Shown here: positions 50,688 to 59,629 of the stretch, piece after piece
How the letters are laid out: each line of letters starts with the position of its first letter
How positions within the stretch are numbered: the first letter of the stretch is position 1
From: SHZI01 sp963698405
GTDB taxonomy: Bacteria > Pseudomonadota > Gammaproteobacteria > Steroidobacterales > GCA-2729495
Assembly: GCA_963698405.1 (NCBI GenBank)
Contig: CAVOQT010000004.1
Location: 47,309-111,308, forward strand
Direction: 5' to 3'
DNA: 64,000 nt
Translations under genes and position numbers: made by a program
Notes under the pieces: generated by a model
Databases searched by the model: none
Told to the model about the DNA's origin: nothing
Seen by the model: the letters and a program-made list of their open reading frames with translations, nothing else

Positions 50688-51944
50688 TCAGCGTCGCTTT
50701 GGCAGTTTCTTCTTTACCGGAATGCCTTTCAGGTTTACGTATACCGGCAGGCCGTCCTTGTAGGGGGGGTAGTCCTCACCCTGTATCAGTGGCGCCAGAT
50801 ACCGGCGGGCCGCCGGCGTGATTCCGAAGCCGTCGCGGCTTATGTACGACCGGGGCATCATTTTTTCATGATTGGCCACCTTGTCGAGGGGGGCGGTGCC
50901 GATGGTCCAGCGATAGGGCCGATCGGATTTCCGGATGATTGCCGGCATGACTGAATTGTGGCCACGCAGGGCCAGTTCGACGGCTGCCTTGCCCACCGCA
51001 TAGGCCTGCTCCACGTCGACTCGCGAGGCGATGTGGCGGGCTGAGCGCTGCAGGTAGTCAGCGATCGCATAGTGGTATTTGAGATTGAGCCGATCCCTGA
51101 CCAGCGCGGCCAGTACCGGTGCGACGCCACCGAGCTGCTTGTGGCCAAAAGCGTCGCTGGTACCGGCATCGGCCAGAAAGCGGCCGTCGGCATAGCGGGC
51201 ACCTTCACTGACCACGACCACGCAAAAATCGTATTTGCGCACGCATTCGCTGACCCGTTTCAGGAAGGTGTCCTGCTCAAACGGTACTTCCGGAAACAGA
51301 ATGATGTGCGGCGCTTCCCCGGCCTTCTCGCCGGCCAGTCCGGCCGCAGCGGCGATCCACCCTGCGTGGCGGCCCATGACCTCGAGGATGAATACTTTTG
51401 TGGAGGTGCGGGACATCGACCTCACGTCGAGGGCGGCTTCGCGCGTCGATATGGCGATGTACTTGGCGACTGAGCCGAAGCCGGGACAGGTATCGGTGAT
51501 GGGCAGGTCGTTGTCCACCGTCTTGGGGACGTGGATTGCGGTGATCGGGTAGCCGAGGCGCTCGCCGAGCTGCGATACCTTGAGGCAGGTGTCGGCTGAG
51601 TCACCGCCGCCGTTGTAAAAAAAGTAGCCGATATCATGCGCGCGGAATACTTCAATCAGCCGCATGTACTCCGCACGGTTTTCGTCCAGGCCCTTCAGCT
51701 TGTAGCGTGCCGAGCCGAAAGCGCCGCCGGGGGTATGACGCAGGCCGGCAATGGTCCGTGCGCTTTCCTTGCTGGTATCGATCAGGTTCTCGTCCAGGGC
51801 GCCGAGTATGCCGTTGCGTCCCGCATAGAGCTTGCCGATCCGGTCACGATGCTTGCGTGCGGTCTCGATCACTCCACATGCGGAGGCGTTGATGACGGCG
51901 GTGACGCCGCCTGACTGGGCATAGAACGCATTCCGCTTCGGCAT
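50688..51944 (-). CDS. pfp: pyrophosphate-dependent 6-phosphofructokinase
   Basis: A 418-residue enzyme of the PFK-A superfamily that reversibly phosphorylates fructose 6-phosphate with PPi. The nucleotide region reads YNGGGDSADT, lacking the ATP-type GGDGS, and PKTVDNDLP has the catalytic Asp context; MGRHAGWIAAAAGLAG and the C-terminal half match PPi-PFKs of Methylococcus-like bacteria. The ATG at 51944 begins MPKRNAFYAQSGG and has GGAG about 11 bases upstream. It lies just before hppA on the same strand with a ~200-base gap. A PPi-driven glycolytic step together with the H+-PPase links glycolysis to the proton gradient. Confidence 0.92.
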   Translation of the reverse strand: MPKRNAFYAQSGGVTAVINASACGVIETARKHRDRIGKLYAGRNGILGALDENLIDTSKESARTIAGLRHTPGGAFGSARYKLKGLDENRAEYMRLIEVFRAHDIGYFFYNGGGDSADTCLKVSQLGERLGYPITAIHVPKTVDNDLPITDTCPGFGSVAKYIAISTREAALDVRSMSRTSTKVFILEVMGRHAGWIAAAAGLAGEKAGEAPHIILFPEVPFEQDTFLKRVSECVRKYDFCVVVVSEGARYADGRFLADAGTSDAFGHKQLGGVAPVLAALVRDRLNLKYHYAIADYLQRSARHIASRVDVEQAYAVGKAAVELALRGHNSVMPAIIRKSDRPYRWTIGTAPLDKVANHEKMMPRSYISRDGFGITPAARRYLAPLIQGEDYPPYKDGLPVYVNLKGIPVKKKLPKRR

Positions 51945-52058
51945 GGTGCTGCAGTCTCCAGATTGGTTTTCCGGAGCGGAAATTAGCACAAGTTTGACGC
52001 GGCGAAGCCTGTCCCTGTAGCTTACGCGGCCTCTCAGTCCCAATCAGGAGCGCCCCAC

Positions 52059-52706
52059 TTGCGCATCGTCTTTCTTGGCGCGCCGGGCTCAGGCAAGGGC
52101 ACACAGGCTCAACGCCTCATGGCCGAGCAGCATATTCCCCAGGTTTCGACCGGCGATCTGCTGCGCGAGGCAGTTGCAGGTGGCACACAGCTGGGTCGTC
52201 GGGCCAAGGCCGCGATGGATGCCGGTGAACTCGTTTCTGACGACATCGTGCTGGGGATCATTCGCGAGAGGCTGCAGCAGGATGATGCAGCGGCCGGTTT
52301 CGTACTCGACGGATTTCCACGCAATCTTGCCCAGGCCGAGTCGCTCGAAGGCGTACTCGAAGGGATTGGTCAGCCACTGGATGCCGCGGTACTCATCGAT
52401 GTGGATTTCGACATCCTGATGAAGCGGCTCACCGGCCGCCGTACCTGTTCGGTTACCGGCAAGTTGCTGAATATCTATTTCTCGCCGCAGGCGGAGCTGG
52501 ATGCCTGTCTGAAGGCGGGTGGCGAGCTCGTGCAGCGCGCAGATGACAATGAGGACACGATCGGCAACCGGCTCAAGGTTTACCGGGCGCAGACCGAACC
52601 GCTGGTCGAGCACTACCGGGCAGCAGGACTGCTGCGCGTGATCAGTGGTCAGGGCAGCGTGGACGAGGTTTATCAGCGGGTTCAGCAGGCGCTCGGGCAG
52701 GCTTGA
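52059..52706 (+). CDS. adk: adenylate kinase
   Basis: A 215-residue enzyme interconverting AMP, ADP and ATP. The P-loop GAPGSGKGTQAQRL (about residues 7-20), the NMP-binding QVSTGDLLREAV, GFPRNLAQAE and the LID segment starting LTGRRTCSVTGKLLN are clear; the length is the long-LID bacterial type. The start is TTG at 52059 with CAGGAG about 9 bases upstream; no ATG or GTG fits. It is divergent from pfp and convergent with rnd. Confidence 0.95.
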   Translation: MRIVFLGAPGSGKGTQAQRLMAEQHIPQVSTGDLLREAVAGGTQLGRRAKAAMDAGELVSDDIVLGIIRERLQQDDAAAGFVLDGFPRNLAQAESLEGVLEGIGQPLDAAVLIDVDFDILMKRLTGRRTCSVTGKLLNIYFSPQAELDACLKAGGELVQRADDNEDTIGNRLKVYRAQTEPLVEHYRAAGLLRVISGQGSVDEVYQRVQQALGQA

Positions 52707-52729
52707 AGCAGCGCTGCAAAAGTTGCGCG

Positions 52730-53845
52730 TCATGCCGTCCTGACGGCTGCCAGCAGCGGCTCGCCGATCACTGACTTTCGCCAGCCCGAGAGCGGGCGCA
52801 GTTCCGGTTCACCGCGGATCAGCGCTGCGAGATCCTTCCGCGTGGCGAGGATTTCCGGTACCACGCCCAGCATTCTCGCCACTTCATCGACGATTTTGCC
52901 CAGGCGTTTGATTTCAGCCTGATCGATCAACTCGGGGCGCAACTCCTGGGTCAGATCCGTACCACTGGCCAGTTCATCTGCCGCCACCACCAGTTCGGCA
53001 AGCAGTGCCGTTCCTTGACGCCGCACCACGCCTGCGGGCAGGTCTGCGCAGTTCGCCAGTGCGGTTTCGTCGGGCGGGTTGCGCTGTGCGATATCCAGCA
53101 AGGCTCGATCGCTGAGGATCCACTGCCGTGGCCGGTCGGCGCGAATCGCATTTTCCTCCCGCCAGCGGGCCAGGCGTCGCGCGCGTAACTGTACGGCGAC
53201 CGGCATGCGGGGCAGGCCGGACAGACGACGCCATGCGCCGTCCGGATCGTTCTGGTACAGGGTCGGATCGACGAGTCGTTCACTGTCTTCGATGGCCCAT
53301 GCATAACGCCCGAGGCGGTCGAGTTGCTCGCAAAGCATGGCATGCACCGTGGGCAGATGGATGACGTCGGTGTTGGCGTAAGCGATCAACTCGGGTCGCA
53401 GCGGCCGCTGCGACCAGTCCGCCCGTGTATGCGTCTTGTCGACATCGATACCCAGCAACGCCTTGACGAGCGCTGCGTAACCGATCTGCGCTGGATGGCC
53501 GATCAGAGCGGCAGCAATCTGTGTATCGAACAGTGGCTGTGGCAGGCGCTGATAACTGACCCATGCGACCTCCAGGTCCTGTTTCGCAGCGTGAAATACC
53601 CGCAGACCGGTTCCGGCACAGAGAATGTCCCACAGCGGGGTTGTGTCGAGTCCGGCCAGTTCATCGACGCAAAATACCTGCGCTCCGGCAGAAATCTGCA
53701 CCAGGCAAAGGCGCGGCGTGAACTGTGTCGTGCGCGCGAATTCGGTGTCCACTGCAACCAGGCTGCCGCGGGAAATCGCCGCACAGGCTTCATCGAGTTG
53801 CGACTGCTGATCGACCAGTGCGCCGGTCTGTATAAGGGCTGGCAT
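52730..53845 (-). CDS. rnd: ribonuclease D
   Basis: A 371-residue 3'-5' exoribonuclease of the DEDD class involved in tRNA 3' maturation. Exo motifs: SLVAVDTEFARTTQF (Asp, Glu), VFHAAKQDLEVAW (Asp in motif II) and LIAYANTDVIHLPTVH (Tyr and Asp of motif III). The C-terminal part holds HRDC domains. The ATG at 53845 gives the conserved N-terminus; ATGs at 53875 and 53899 are possible but overlap the divergent gene. The ribosome site is unclear for all three. Ends 24 bases after convergent adk. Confidence 0.9.
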   Translation of the reverse strand: MPALIQTGALVDQQSQLDEACAAISRGSLVAVDTEFARTTQFTPRLCLVQISAGAQVFCVDELAGLDTTPLWDILCAGTGLRVFHAAKQDLEVAWVSYQRLPQPLFDTQIAAALIGHPAQIGYAALVKALLGIDVDKTHTRADWSQRPLRPELIAYANTDVIHLPTVHAMLCEQLDRLGRYAWAIEDSERLVDPTLYQNDPDGAWRRLSGLPRMPVAVQLRARRLARWREENAIRADRPRQWILSDRALLDIAQRNPPDETALANCADLPAGVVRRQGTALLAELVVAADELASGTDLTQELRPELIDQAEIKRLGKIVDEVARMLGVVPEILATRKDLAALIRGEPELRPLSGWRKSVIGEPLLAAVRTA

Positions 53846-53910
53846 AAAGGGGGAGTGTAGTGGATCATCGCCCATTCCCACTACGGTTACGGAATGCACG
53901 GCTGCAGACG

Positions 53911-54429
53911 ATGCTTGCCATCATCGACTTTTTCCTGCAGATCACACTGCGCCGCCGGGGTCCGGAAGATCTGCCGGATTCGCGTTTCCTGCTGCTGTTG
54001 TCTGCCCTGGTTTATGTCGTCGTGCAGTTTTTTCTGGCGCTGCCGATTTACCGTGTATCGATCCTGCTGTTCAGGAGCGTCCTGATCGATATCGCTCTGT
54101 TGTGCGCCTGCGTTTGGGGCCTCTTGTGGCTCACGCGTCATCTGTCGCGATCGGGGCGTACCCTGACGGCTTTTTTCGGCACCGGTGCATTGCTCGGCAT
54201 GTTGATGTTGCCGTTCAATTACTGGCTTGATGCCTTGTCTGTGCCGGGTCAGCCGGCGCTGCTGCCAACCGCGGCATTACTGGCGATCGTCAGCTGGTCG
54301 CTGGTTGTCAACGGGCATATCTTTTCCCGTGCGCTGTCGATACCGTTTGTGGCGGGCCTGATGATTTCGCTGGCGTACTTCTTTCTCAATTACCTGGTTT
54401 TCTGGCAGCTCGGACCACCGCCTGCCTGA
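53911..54429 (+). CDS. membrane protein of unknown function
   Basis: A 172-residue protein with about four hydrophobic helices (FLLLLSALVYVVVQFFLAL, SVLIDIALLCACVWGLLWL, FFGTGALLGMLMLPF, LMISLAYFFLNYLVFW). I do not recognise a family. A longer start (GTG at 53860) would overlap the rnd N-terminal region and add 17 polar residues; ATG at 53911 is preferred although its ribosome site is weak. It precedes mpl by 12 bases and is likely in the same transcript, so a cell-envelope role is possible but not shown. Confidence 0.65.
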   Translation: MLAIIDFFLQITLRRRGPEDLPDSRFLLLLSALVYVVVQFFLALPIYRVSILLFRSVLIDIALLCACVWGLLWLTRHLSRSGRTLTAFFGTGALLGMLMLPFNYWLDALSVPGQPALLPTAALLAIVSWSLVVNGHIFSRALSIPFVAGLMISLAYFFLNYLVFWQLGPPPA

Positions 54430-54441
54430 GGCGTTTTTTAC

Positions 54442-55806
54442 ATGCAGCATGTACACATACTCGGCGTTTGCGGCACCTTCATGGGCGGCGTGGCAGCGAT
54501 TGCCAGGGAAGCCGGGTTTCGGGTTACCGGTTCGGATCGCAATATCTACCCGCCGATGAGCGAGCAGCTGACCCGGCTGGGCGTCGAATTGATTGAGGGC
54601 TATGACGCCGCGCAACTGTCTCCGGCACCGGACATGGTGGTGGTGGGCAACGTGATGACGCGCGGCATGCCGGTCATCGAGGAGTTGCTCAACCGCCGTA
54701 TCCCGTACATGTCAGGTCCCGAGTGGCTGGCGACGACGGTACTGCGCAACCGGCTGGTGATCGGTGTATCCGGCACCCACGGCAAGACCACGACCACCAG
54801 CCTGGTAGCGTGGATTCTCGAATATGCGGGGCGCAAAGCGGGTTATCTGATCGGTGGTGTGCCGGCAGATTTCAAATTCTCGGCACGGCTGGGTACGGAT
54901 CCGGTATTTGTCATCGAGGCTGATGAGTACGACACGGCGTTCTTCGACAAGCGCGCCAAGTTTCTGCTGTACCGGCCGCAGACGCTGGTCATCAACAATC
55001 TGGAGTTTGATCACGCGGACATTTATCCGGATCTGGCGGCAATCACCCGGCAGTTCCATCAGTTGATCCGTGCACTGCCCGGCAACGGCACGCTGATCGT
55101 GCCGGGCAAAGATACCAATGTCGATGCGCTGCTGAAGCTGGGTTGCTGGACGCCGCTACAGCGTTTTGCCAGCAATACCGCTACAGCGGCGGACTGGACG
55201 GCCTGCGAGGATCCACCGGGCACCCTGTGCATTGCGCACCAGGGTGAGGAAGTGGGGCGCTGCGACTGGCAATTGTCGGGTGCGCATAACGCCGAGAATG
55301 CCGTGGCAGCACTGCTGGCAGCCATCTCGGTCGGTGTCGAAGCAGCGGTTGCGGTTGAGGCCATCGGTCGCTTTGGCGGAGTACGTCGCCGGTTGCAGCT
55401 TGTCGGTAACTTCAACGGCGTGCAGCTCTTCGATGATTTTGCCCATCATCCGACTGCCATCAGGCGCACGCTTGAGGCGATCAGGCGGCGTACCGATGTG
55501 CGCCGGGTAATCGCCGTCTTTGAGCCTCGCTCGAACAGCATGAAACTCGGTGTCTATCAGGACACGCTCGCGGCTGCGCTCTCCGCTGCCGATATGGGCT
55601 GGATACTTCGACCGGAGGGCCTGCGCTGGGATCTGGATGCGGAATTCCGTGATTCGCCGCAGGTGCGGGTTTGTGCTGATACCGGTGCCATCGTGCGGGA
55701 AATTGCCGCTGCCGGGCAGCCGGGTGATGCCGTGGTCGTCATGAGCAATGGCGATTTTCAGGGCATACACGGCCAGCTCGCGACTGCGCTCGGGGCCACT
55801 GACTGA
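54442..55806 (+). CDS. mpl: UDP-N-acetylmuramate:L-alanyl-gamma-D-glutamyl-meso-diaminopimelate ligase
   Basis: A 454-residue Mur-ligase-family enzyme that recycles the murein tripeptide by attaching it to UDP-MurNAc. The N-terminus HVHILGVCGTFMGGVAAIAREAG is the characteristic Mpl Rossmann start, the ATP motif is VSGTHGKTTTTSL (about residues 109-121), and EADEYDTAFFDKR and FDDFAHHPTAI are Mur-ligase motifs. Length is normal. It follows the membrane protein gene by 12 bases and precedes the LonN-domain gene by 21. Confidence 0.96.
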   Translation: MQHVHILGVCGTFMGGVAAIAREAGFRVTGSDRNIYPPMSEQLTRLGVELIEGYDAAQLSPAPDMVVVGNVMTRGMPVIEELLNRRIPYMSGPEWLATTVLRNRLVIGVSGTHGKTTTTSLVAWILEYAGRKAGYLIGGVPADFKFSARLGTDPVFVIEADEYDTAFFDKRAKFLLYRPQTLVINNLEFDHADIYPDLAAITRQFHQLIRALPGNGTLIVPGKDTNVDALLKLGCWTPLQRFASNTATAADWTACEDPPGTLCIAHQGEEVGRCDWQLSGAHNAENAVAALLAAISVGVEAAVAVEAIGRFGGVRRRLQLVGNFNGVQLFDDFAHHPTAIRRTLEAIRRRTDVRRVIAVFEPRSNSMKLGVYQDTLAAALSAADMGWILRPEGLRWDLDAEFRDSPQVRVCADTGAIVREIAAAGQPGDAVVVMSNGDFQGIHGQLATALGATD

Positions 55807-55827
55807 GGTGCCTGCGGTGACGCGCTG

Positions 55828-56421
55828 ATGACACGCATGACGATCCCGCTGTTTCCACTGAACGCCGTACTGTTTCCGGACGGCCCCCTGCCATTGCGGA
55901 TCTTCGAAGCCCGCTATCTCGACATGATCAGCCGCTGTCTGCGTGAGGAAAGCCAGTTTGGTGTGCTGCAAATCCGCAGCGGTACCGATGTCAGCGAGGT
56001 ACAGACTGCGGATGTCGGTACCTTGGCGCGGATTGCAGACTGGTATCAGGGTAGCGACGGGATTCTGGGCATCACGGCACGTGGCACACGCAAATTCCGG
56101 CTGCACGCCATCCGTCGTCAGCCGGACGGTTTATATATCGGCGAGGTTGCGATGCTCGCCGACGAACCGGGCCTGAAGCTGCCGGAGGAATTCAGGCCCA
56201 TGGCCAGTCTGCTGGAGACTGTGATCGACGATCTGGGCCGGCTTTACGACACGATCGACAAGCACTATGACGATGCCGCCTGGGTCGGGTACCGGCTCGC
56301 CGAGATCCTGCCGATGCCAGCGACAGAAAAACAGGCTTGTCTCGAACTGATGGACCCGATCGAGCGTTTACGCGTGCTGCAGCCGATGTTGCGGCCTTTT
56401 CGTCGCGAGCGTGGTCAGTAG
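55828..56421 (+). CDS. LON peptidase substrate-binding (LonN) domain protein
   Basis: A 197-residue protein consisting of the substrate-recognition domain of Lon without ATPase or protease parts. It begins IPLFPLNAVLFPDGPLPLRIFEARYLDM, typical of the family (quoted in part: PLFPLNAVLFPDGPLPL), and has a helical C-terminus (WVGYRLAEILPMPATEKQA). Such proteins are widespread and their role is undefined; they may be adaptors or peptide-binding factors. It is the last gene of the group with mpl, and converges with the TraB/GumN gene, 20 bases apart. Confidence 0.87.
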   Translation: MTRMTIPLFPLNAVLFPDGPLPLRIFEARYLDMISRCLREESQFGVLQIRSGTDVSEVQTADVGTLARIADWYQGSDGILGITARGTRKFRLHAIRRQPDGLYIGEVAMLADEPGLKLPEEFRPMASLLETVIDDLGRLYDTIDKHYDDAAWVGYRLAEILPMPATEKQACLELMDPIERLRVLQPMLRPFRRERGQ

Positions 56422-56441
56422 ACGCGGGTGCTTGCCCCGAT

Positions 56442-57317
56442 TCAGTCGGCGGTGTCTACCGGTCTGGTTTGCAGACCGTCTCTGGCCAGCATGTTGAGTA
56501 CGCTGTCGGGGCCGACCAGGTGCAGGGTTCCGATAACGATCAGATAGTCGTTTGTGTCGTTGGCGAGTCTGGCGATGGCCTTGCTGAAGGCCTGATTGCG
56601 ACGGACGATCAGGCTACGGTAGACCTCGGGTTGCTGGCGGACGCTGTCGAGCATTTCGCGGTCCAGTGCAGGCGCATCAGCGGCTTTCCATGTGCTGACC
56701 AGCGCATCGACCTCGTCACCGATGGTGGCGGCTTCTTCCAGCGTCAGTTGCAGAAAGGTGCGTTGTGCGGCAGGTGACAGCGTATCCAGTGCCTGCAGCT
56801 GGCCAGCCAGTGTTTCCAGTCCACGGATCTGCTTGCCGGATTTGCTGGCGTTGACCACGATCTGGCTTTCCACGCCCAGAGACGGATCGAAGCCCAGCTG
56901 ATCAAGGCGCAACTGGGTGACGATGATCGCTGCGTACCACGGCTCGAAGCCCACCAGCGGTGTCAGATCCAGGCCAATCTTCTGCCCCTGCTTCAGCGCG
57001 TCAGACCAGGCCGCCGGGCCGAGTAATTCCGGCAGTTGCCGGCCGCGTGGATCGCGAGCCAGTTCTGCCAGCGTGCCCGCGGTAGCCGCCGGATCCAGAT
57101 CATCCATGTCCAGTTCCATGTACACGATATCTGCTTCGTCAAGCGCTGCGGTGATGGCTGGGTCGAGTGGGTAGTCGGAGGGGCGCAGCGTGTGAATCGA
57201 GCCGAGCAGCAGCACGCGATTCCGGGTGCCGGTGATTTCCCAGAGCGGTACGGCACTGACGCTGCCGGCCGCCAGCCACACCGTGATGAACAGTGTGGCT
57301 GCATTTTTGATCGACAT
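56442..57317 (-). CDS. TraB/GumN-family exported protein
   Basis: A 291-residue protein with a signal peptide (ATLFITVWLAAGSVSA, about residues 6-21) and the TraB/GumN (Tiki-like) domain: PLWEITGTRNRVLLLGSIHTLRP with the GSIH motif, VYMELDMDDL and near the C-terminus YLIVIGTLHLVGPDSVLNML with the second GxxH. The two conserved His and Glu may bind metal, as in the Tiki metalloproteases. The ATG shares a base with the cpdA stop (TAATG) and has GGTGG 7 bases upstream, so it is coupled to cpdA. Confidence 0.87.
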   Translation of the reverse strand: MSIKNAATLFITVWLAAGSVSAVPLWEITGTRNRVLLLGSIHTLRPSDYPLDPAITAALDEADIVYMELDMDDLDPAATAGTLAELARDPRGRQLPELLGPAAWSDALKQGQKIGLDLTPLVGFEPWYAAIIVTQLRLDQLGFDPSLGVESQIVVNASKSGKQIRGLETLAGQLQALDTLSPAAQRTFLQLTLEEAATIGDEVDALVSTWKAADAPALDREMLDSVRQQPEVYRSLIVRRNQAFSKAIARLANDTNDYLIVIGTLHLVGPDSVLNMLARDGLQTRPVDTAD

Positions 57318-58117
57318 TACTGTTCCACCCAGACCACCGAAGTCTGCATGGTGCCATCCGGATGCAGATCCAGCCATCGGTAGCCCGGTGGCCGGGTATC
57401 GAGGCTGAAGTTTTCTGCCGCCGGCAGGAACTGTGCACAGGTGGACGGTGTACTGATCAGCCGCACACCGTTACGCAGCTGATCTGAAGCCTGGTGTACA
57501 TGGCCCCAGACGATGGCGCGGACCTGCGGGTGCTGGTCGATGATGGCGAGGAACTCGTCAGCGTTGCGCAGGCCGACCGTGTCGAGCCAGCGACTGCCCA
57601 TCGCCACCGGATGATGGTGCAGGGCGACAAGAGCATATCCATCACGGTGCGTTACGAGGGCCTGTTGCAGCCGGTCGAGCTCCTGACGGGAAAGATAGCC
57701 GCCGTCATCATCGGCCATCCGTGTGTCCAGCATGATCAGCCGCCATGGTGGATAGTCGCCGATACCGCAGAATTGAAACGGCGTATCCGACAGCACCTCG
57801 CGCATCGCGTTCACTGAGTCGTGATTGCCGGGCAGGCAATGCACCGGGATGCCGGGCTTGCCGAGCAGTTCCCTGAAACGCTCGTAACCCTGCCGCGTTT
57901 CATCCTGTACCAGATCGCCGGTGGCCAGTATCAAGTCCGGTTTGTACGAATCAGCCAGCGCATGCTCAAGGCTTGCGACCAGGCTCGCGTCGGTATTGAC
58001 GCCACGCATGTGCATCTCGCGGCTGGCATGCAGATGCGGGTCGGAAATATGCAGGATGCGCAGATGTCTTGCGGTCACGTGTTGCAGCTGGAGTTGCTGT
58101 CCCGGCGGGGGTTCCAA
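57317..58117 (-). CDS. cpdA: 3',5'-cyclic-AMP phosphodiesterase
   Basis: A 266-residue metallophosphoesterase of the CpdA class that hydrolyses cAMP. The five metal motifs are present: DPHLH (about residues 26-30), GDLVQD, GNHD, ALHHHPV and GHVHQ. The N-terminal ~18 residues before RILHISDPHLH may be shorter in vivo if a later start is used. The stop overlaps the start of the TraB/GumN gene by one base. A palindrome CGAACCGGGTTCG lies upstream at 58153-58165 and might be an operator. Confidence 0.9.
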   Translation of the reverse strand: MEPPPGQQLQLQHVTARHLRILHISDPHLHASREMHMRGVNTDASLVASLEHALADSYKPDLILATGDLVQDETRQGYERFRELLGKPGIPVHCLPGNHDSVNAMREVLSDTPFQFCGIGDYPPWRLIMLDTRMADDDGGYLSRQELDRLQQALVTHRDGYALVALHHHPVAMGSRWLDTVGLRNADEFLAIIDQHPQVRAIVWGHVHQASDQLRNGVRLISTPSTCAQFLPAAENFSLDTRPPGYRWLDLHPDGTMQTSVVWVEQ

Positions 58118-58250
58118 TGACCGGCACTATAACCATCCTGACGCGTTGCGGACGAACCGGGTTCGCACTGCGCAAAGCGGGCGGCGTGGCAGCCGCCGGA
58201 TCTGCGAAGAGGGTCGCTTTTTCGGCAGCTATACGTGCAAGGTTTCCGAC

Positions 58251-59576
58251 CTAGTAGCGGTAGTGCTCGGGCTTGTACGGACCCGTGACCGGTACGCGCA
58301 GGTAATCGGCCTGCTGTTGGGTCAGCACGGTGAGATCCACGCCGATCTTTTGCAGGTGCAGGCGGGCAACCTTCTCGTCCAGGTGCTTCGGCAGGACATA
58401 AACCCTTTTCTCGTACTTCGCAGTGTTCTGCCAGAGTTCCATCTGCGCGAGCACCTGATTGGTGAAGGAGTTGGACATCACGAAGCTGGGGTGACCCGTG
58501 GCGCAGCCCAGATTCACCAGCCGACCTTCGGCGAGCAGGATGATTCGCTTGCCGTCCGGGAAGATGACGTGATCGACCTGCGGCTTGATGTTTTCCCACT
58601 GCAACTGGCGCAGTCCGGCCACGTCTATTTCACTGTCGAAGTGGCCGATGTTGCACACGATCGACTGCGGCTTCATTTTCGCCATCTGGTCGGCACTGAT
58701 CACGCCGAAGTTGCCGGTTGCGGTGACGAAGATATTGGCCTTGTCGCAGGCGTAGTCCATGGTCACGACGCGATAGCCTTCCATGGCGGCCTGCAGGGCA
58801 TTGATCGGATCGATTTCCGAGACCCATACCGTTGCGCCGAGTCCGCGCAGGGACTGGGCGCAGCCTTTGCCTACATCGCCGTAGCCCGCGACCATGGCGA
58901 TCTTGCCGGCGATCATCACATCCGTGGCGCGCTTGATGCCGTCTACCAGTGATTCGCGACAACCGTACAGATTGTCGAACTTGGATTTGGTTACCGAGTC
59001 GTTGACGTTGATGGCCGGGCACATCAGCTTGCCGTTGCTGGCCATTTCATAGAGCCGGCTGACGCCGGTGGTGGTTTCTTCGGAAATTCCGCGCACATCG
59101 CGCATCAGTTCCGGATACTTGTCGTGCAGGATCGCGGTCAGGTCGCCGCCATCGTCCAGAATCATGTTCGGCCGCCAGCCGTCCGCTCCGATGACGCTCT
59201 GCTCGACGCACCACCAGTACTCTTCCTCGGTTTCGCCTTTCCACGCAAAGACCGGAATCCCGGCTGCGGCGATGGCAGCAGCAGCATGATCCTGTGTGGA
59301 GAAAATATTGCACGACGACCAGCGGACTTCCGCACCCAGGCTGACCAGGGTCTCGATCAGTACTGCAGTCTGAATCGTCATGTGCAGGCAGCCGACGATC
59401 CGCGCTCCCTTCAGTGGCTGCTTCGCGCCGAATTCCTCGCGCACCGCCATCAGGCCGGGCATTTCGGTTTCGGCAATTGCGATCTCTTTACGACCCCAGG
59501 CGGCCTGCGTCATGTCGGCAACCTTGTAGTCGCCCTGCGTGTTGCCGGTAAGTGCTTTGCTTGCGGTCGTATTCAT
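58251..59576 (-). CDS. ahcY: adenosylhomocysteinase (SAH hydrolase)
   Basis: A 441-residue NAD-dependent enzyme that splits S-adenosylhomocysteine to adenosine and homocysteine, closing the methyl cycle. Motifs: GCLHMTIQTAVLIETL, SSCNIFSTQDHAAAA, NVNDSVTKSKFDNLYG with the catalytic Lys, and the NAD site VAGYGDVGKGCA. The C-terminus ends KPEHYRY as in most bacterial members. ATG at 59576 has GAGG about 8 bases upstream. It lies 53 bases after metK on the same strand, forming a metK-ahcY unit; no SAH riboswitch is seen in that gap. Confidence 0.96.
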   Translation of the reverse strand: MNTTASKALTGNTQGDYKVADMTQAAWGRKEIAIAETEMPGLMAVREEFGAKQPLKGARIVGCLHMTIQTAVLIETLVSLGAEVRWSSCNIFSTQDHAAAAIAAAGIPVFAWKGETEEEYWWCVEQSVIGADGWRPNMILDDGGDLTAILHDKYPELMRDVRGISEETTTGVSRLYEMASNGKLMCPAINVNDSVTKSKFDNLYGCRESLVDGIKRATDVMIAGKIAMVAGYGDVGKGCAQSLRGLGATVWVSEIDPINALQAAMEGYRVVTMDYACDKANIFVTATGNFGVISADQMAKMKPQSIVCNIGHFDSEIDVAGLRQLQWENIKPQVDHVIFPDGKRIILLAEGRLVNLGCATGHPSFVMSNSFTNQVLAQMELWQNTAKYEKRVYVLPKHLDEKVARLHLQKIGVDLTVLTQQQADYLRVPVTGPYKPEHYRY

Positions 59577-59629
59577 CGCGGAATCCTCGGGGTGTTTGAT
59601 GGTGTGGTCTGAAGGCCGGTGCTTCGCGC

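Noticed and set aside
59577..59629. SAH or SAM riboswitch in front of ahcY or metK
   Set aside because: The metK-ahcY gap is only 53 bases and the metK leader shows no recognisable riboswitch core.
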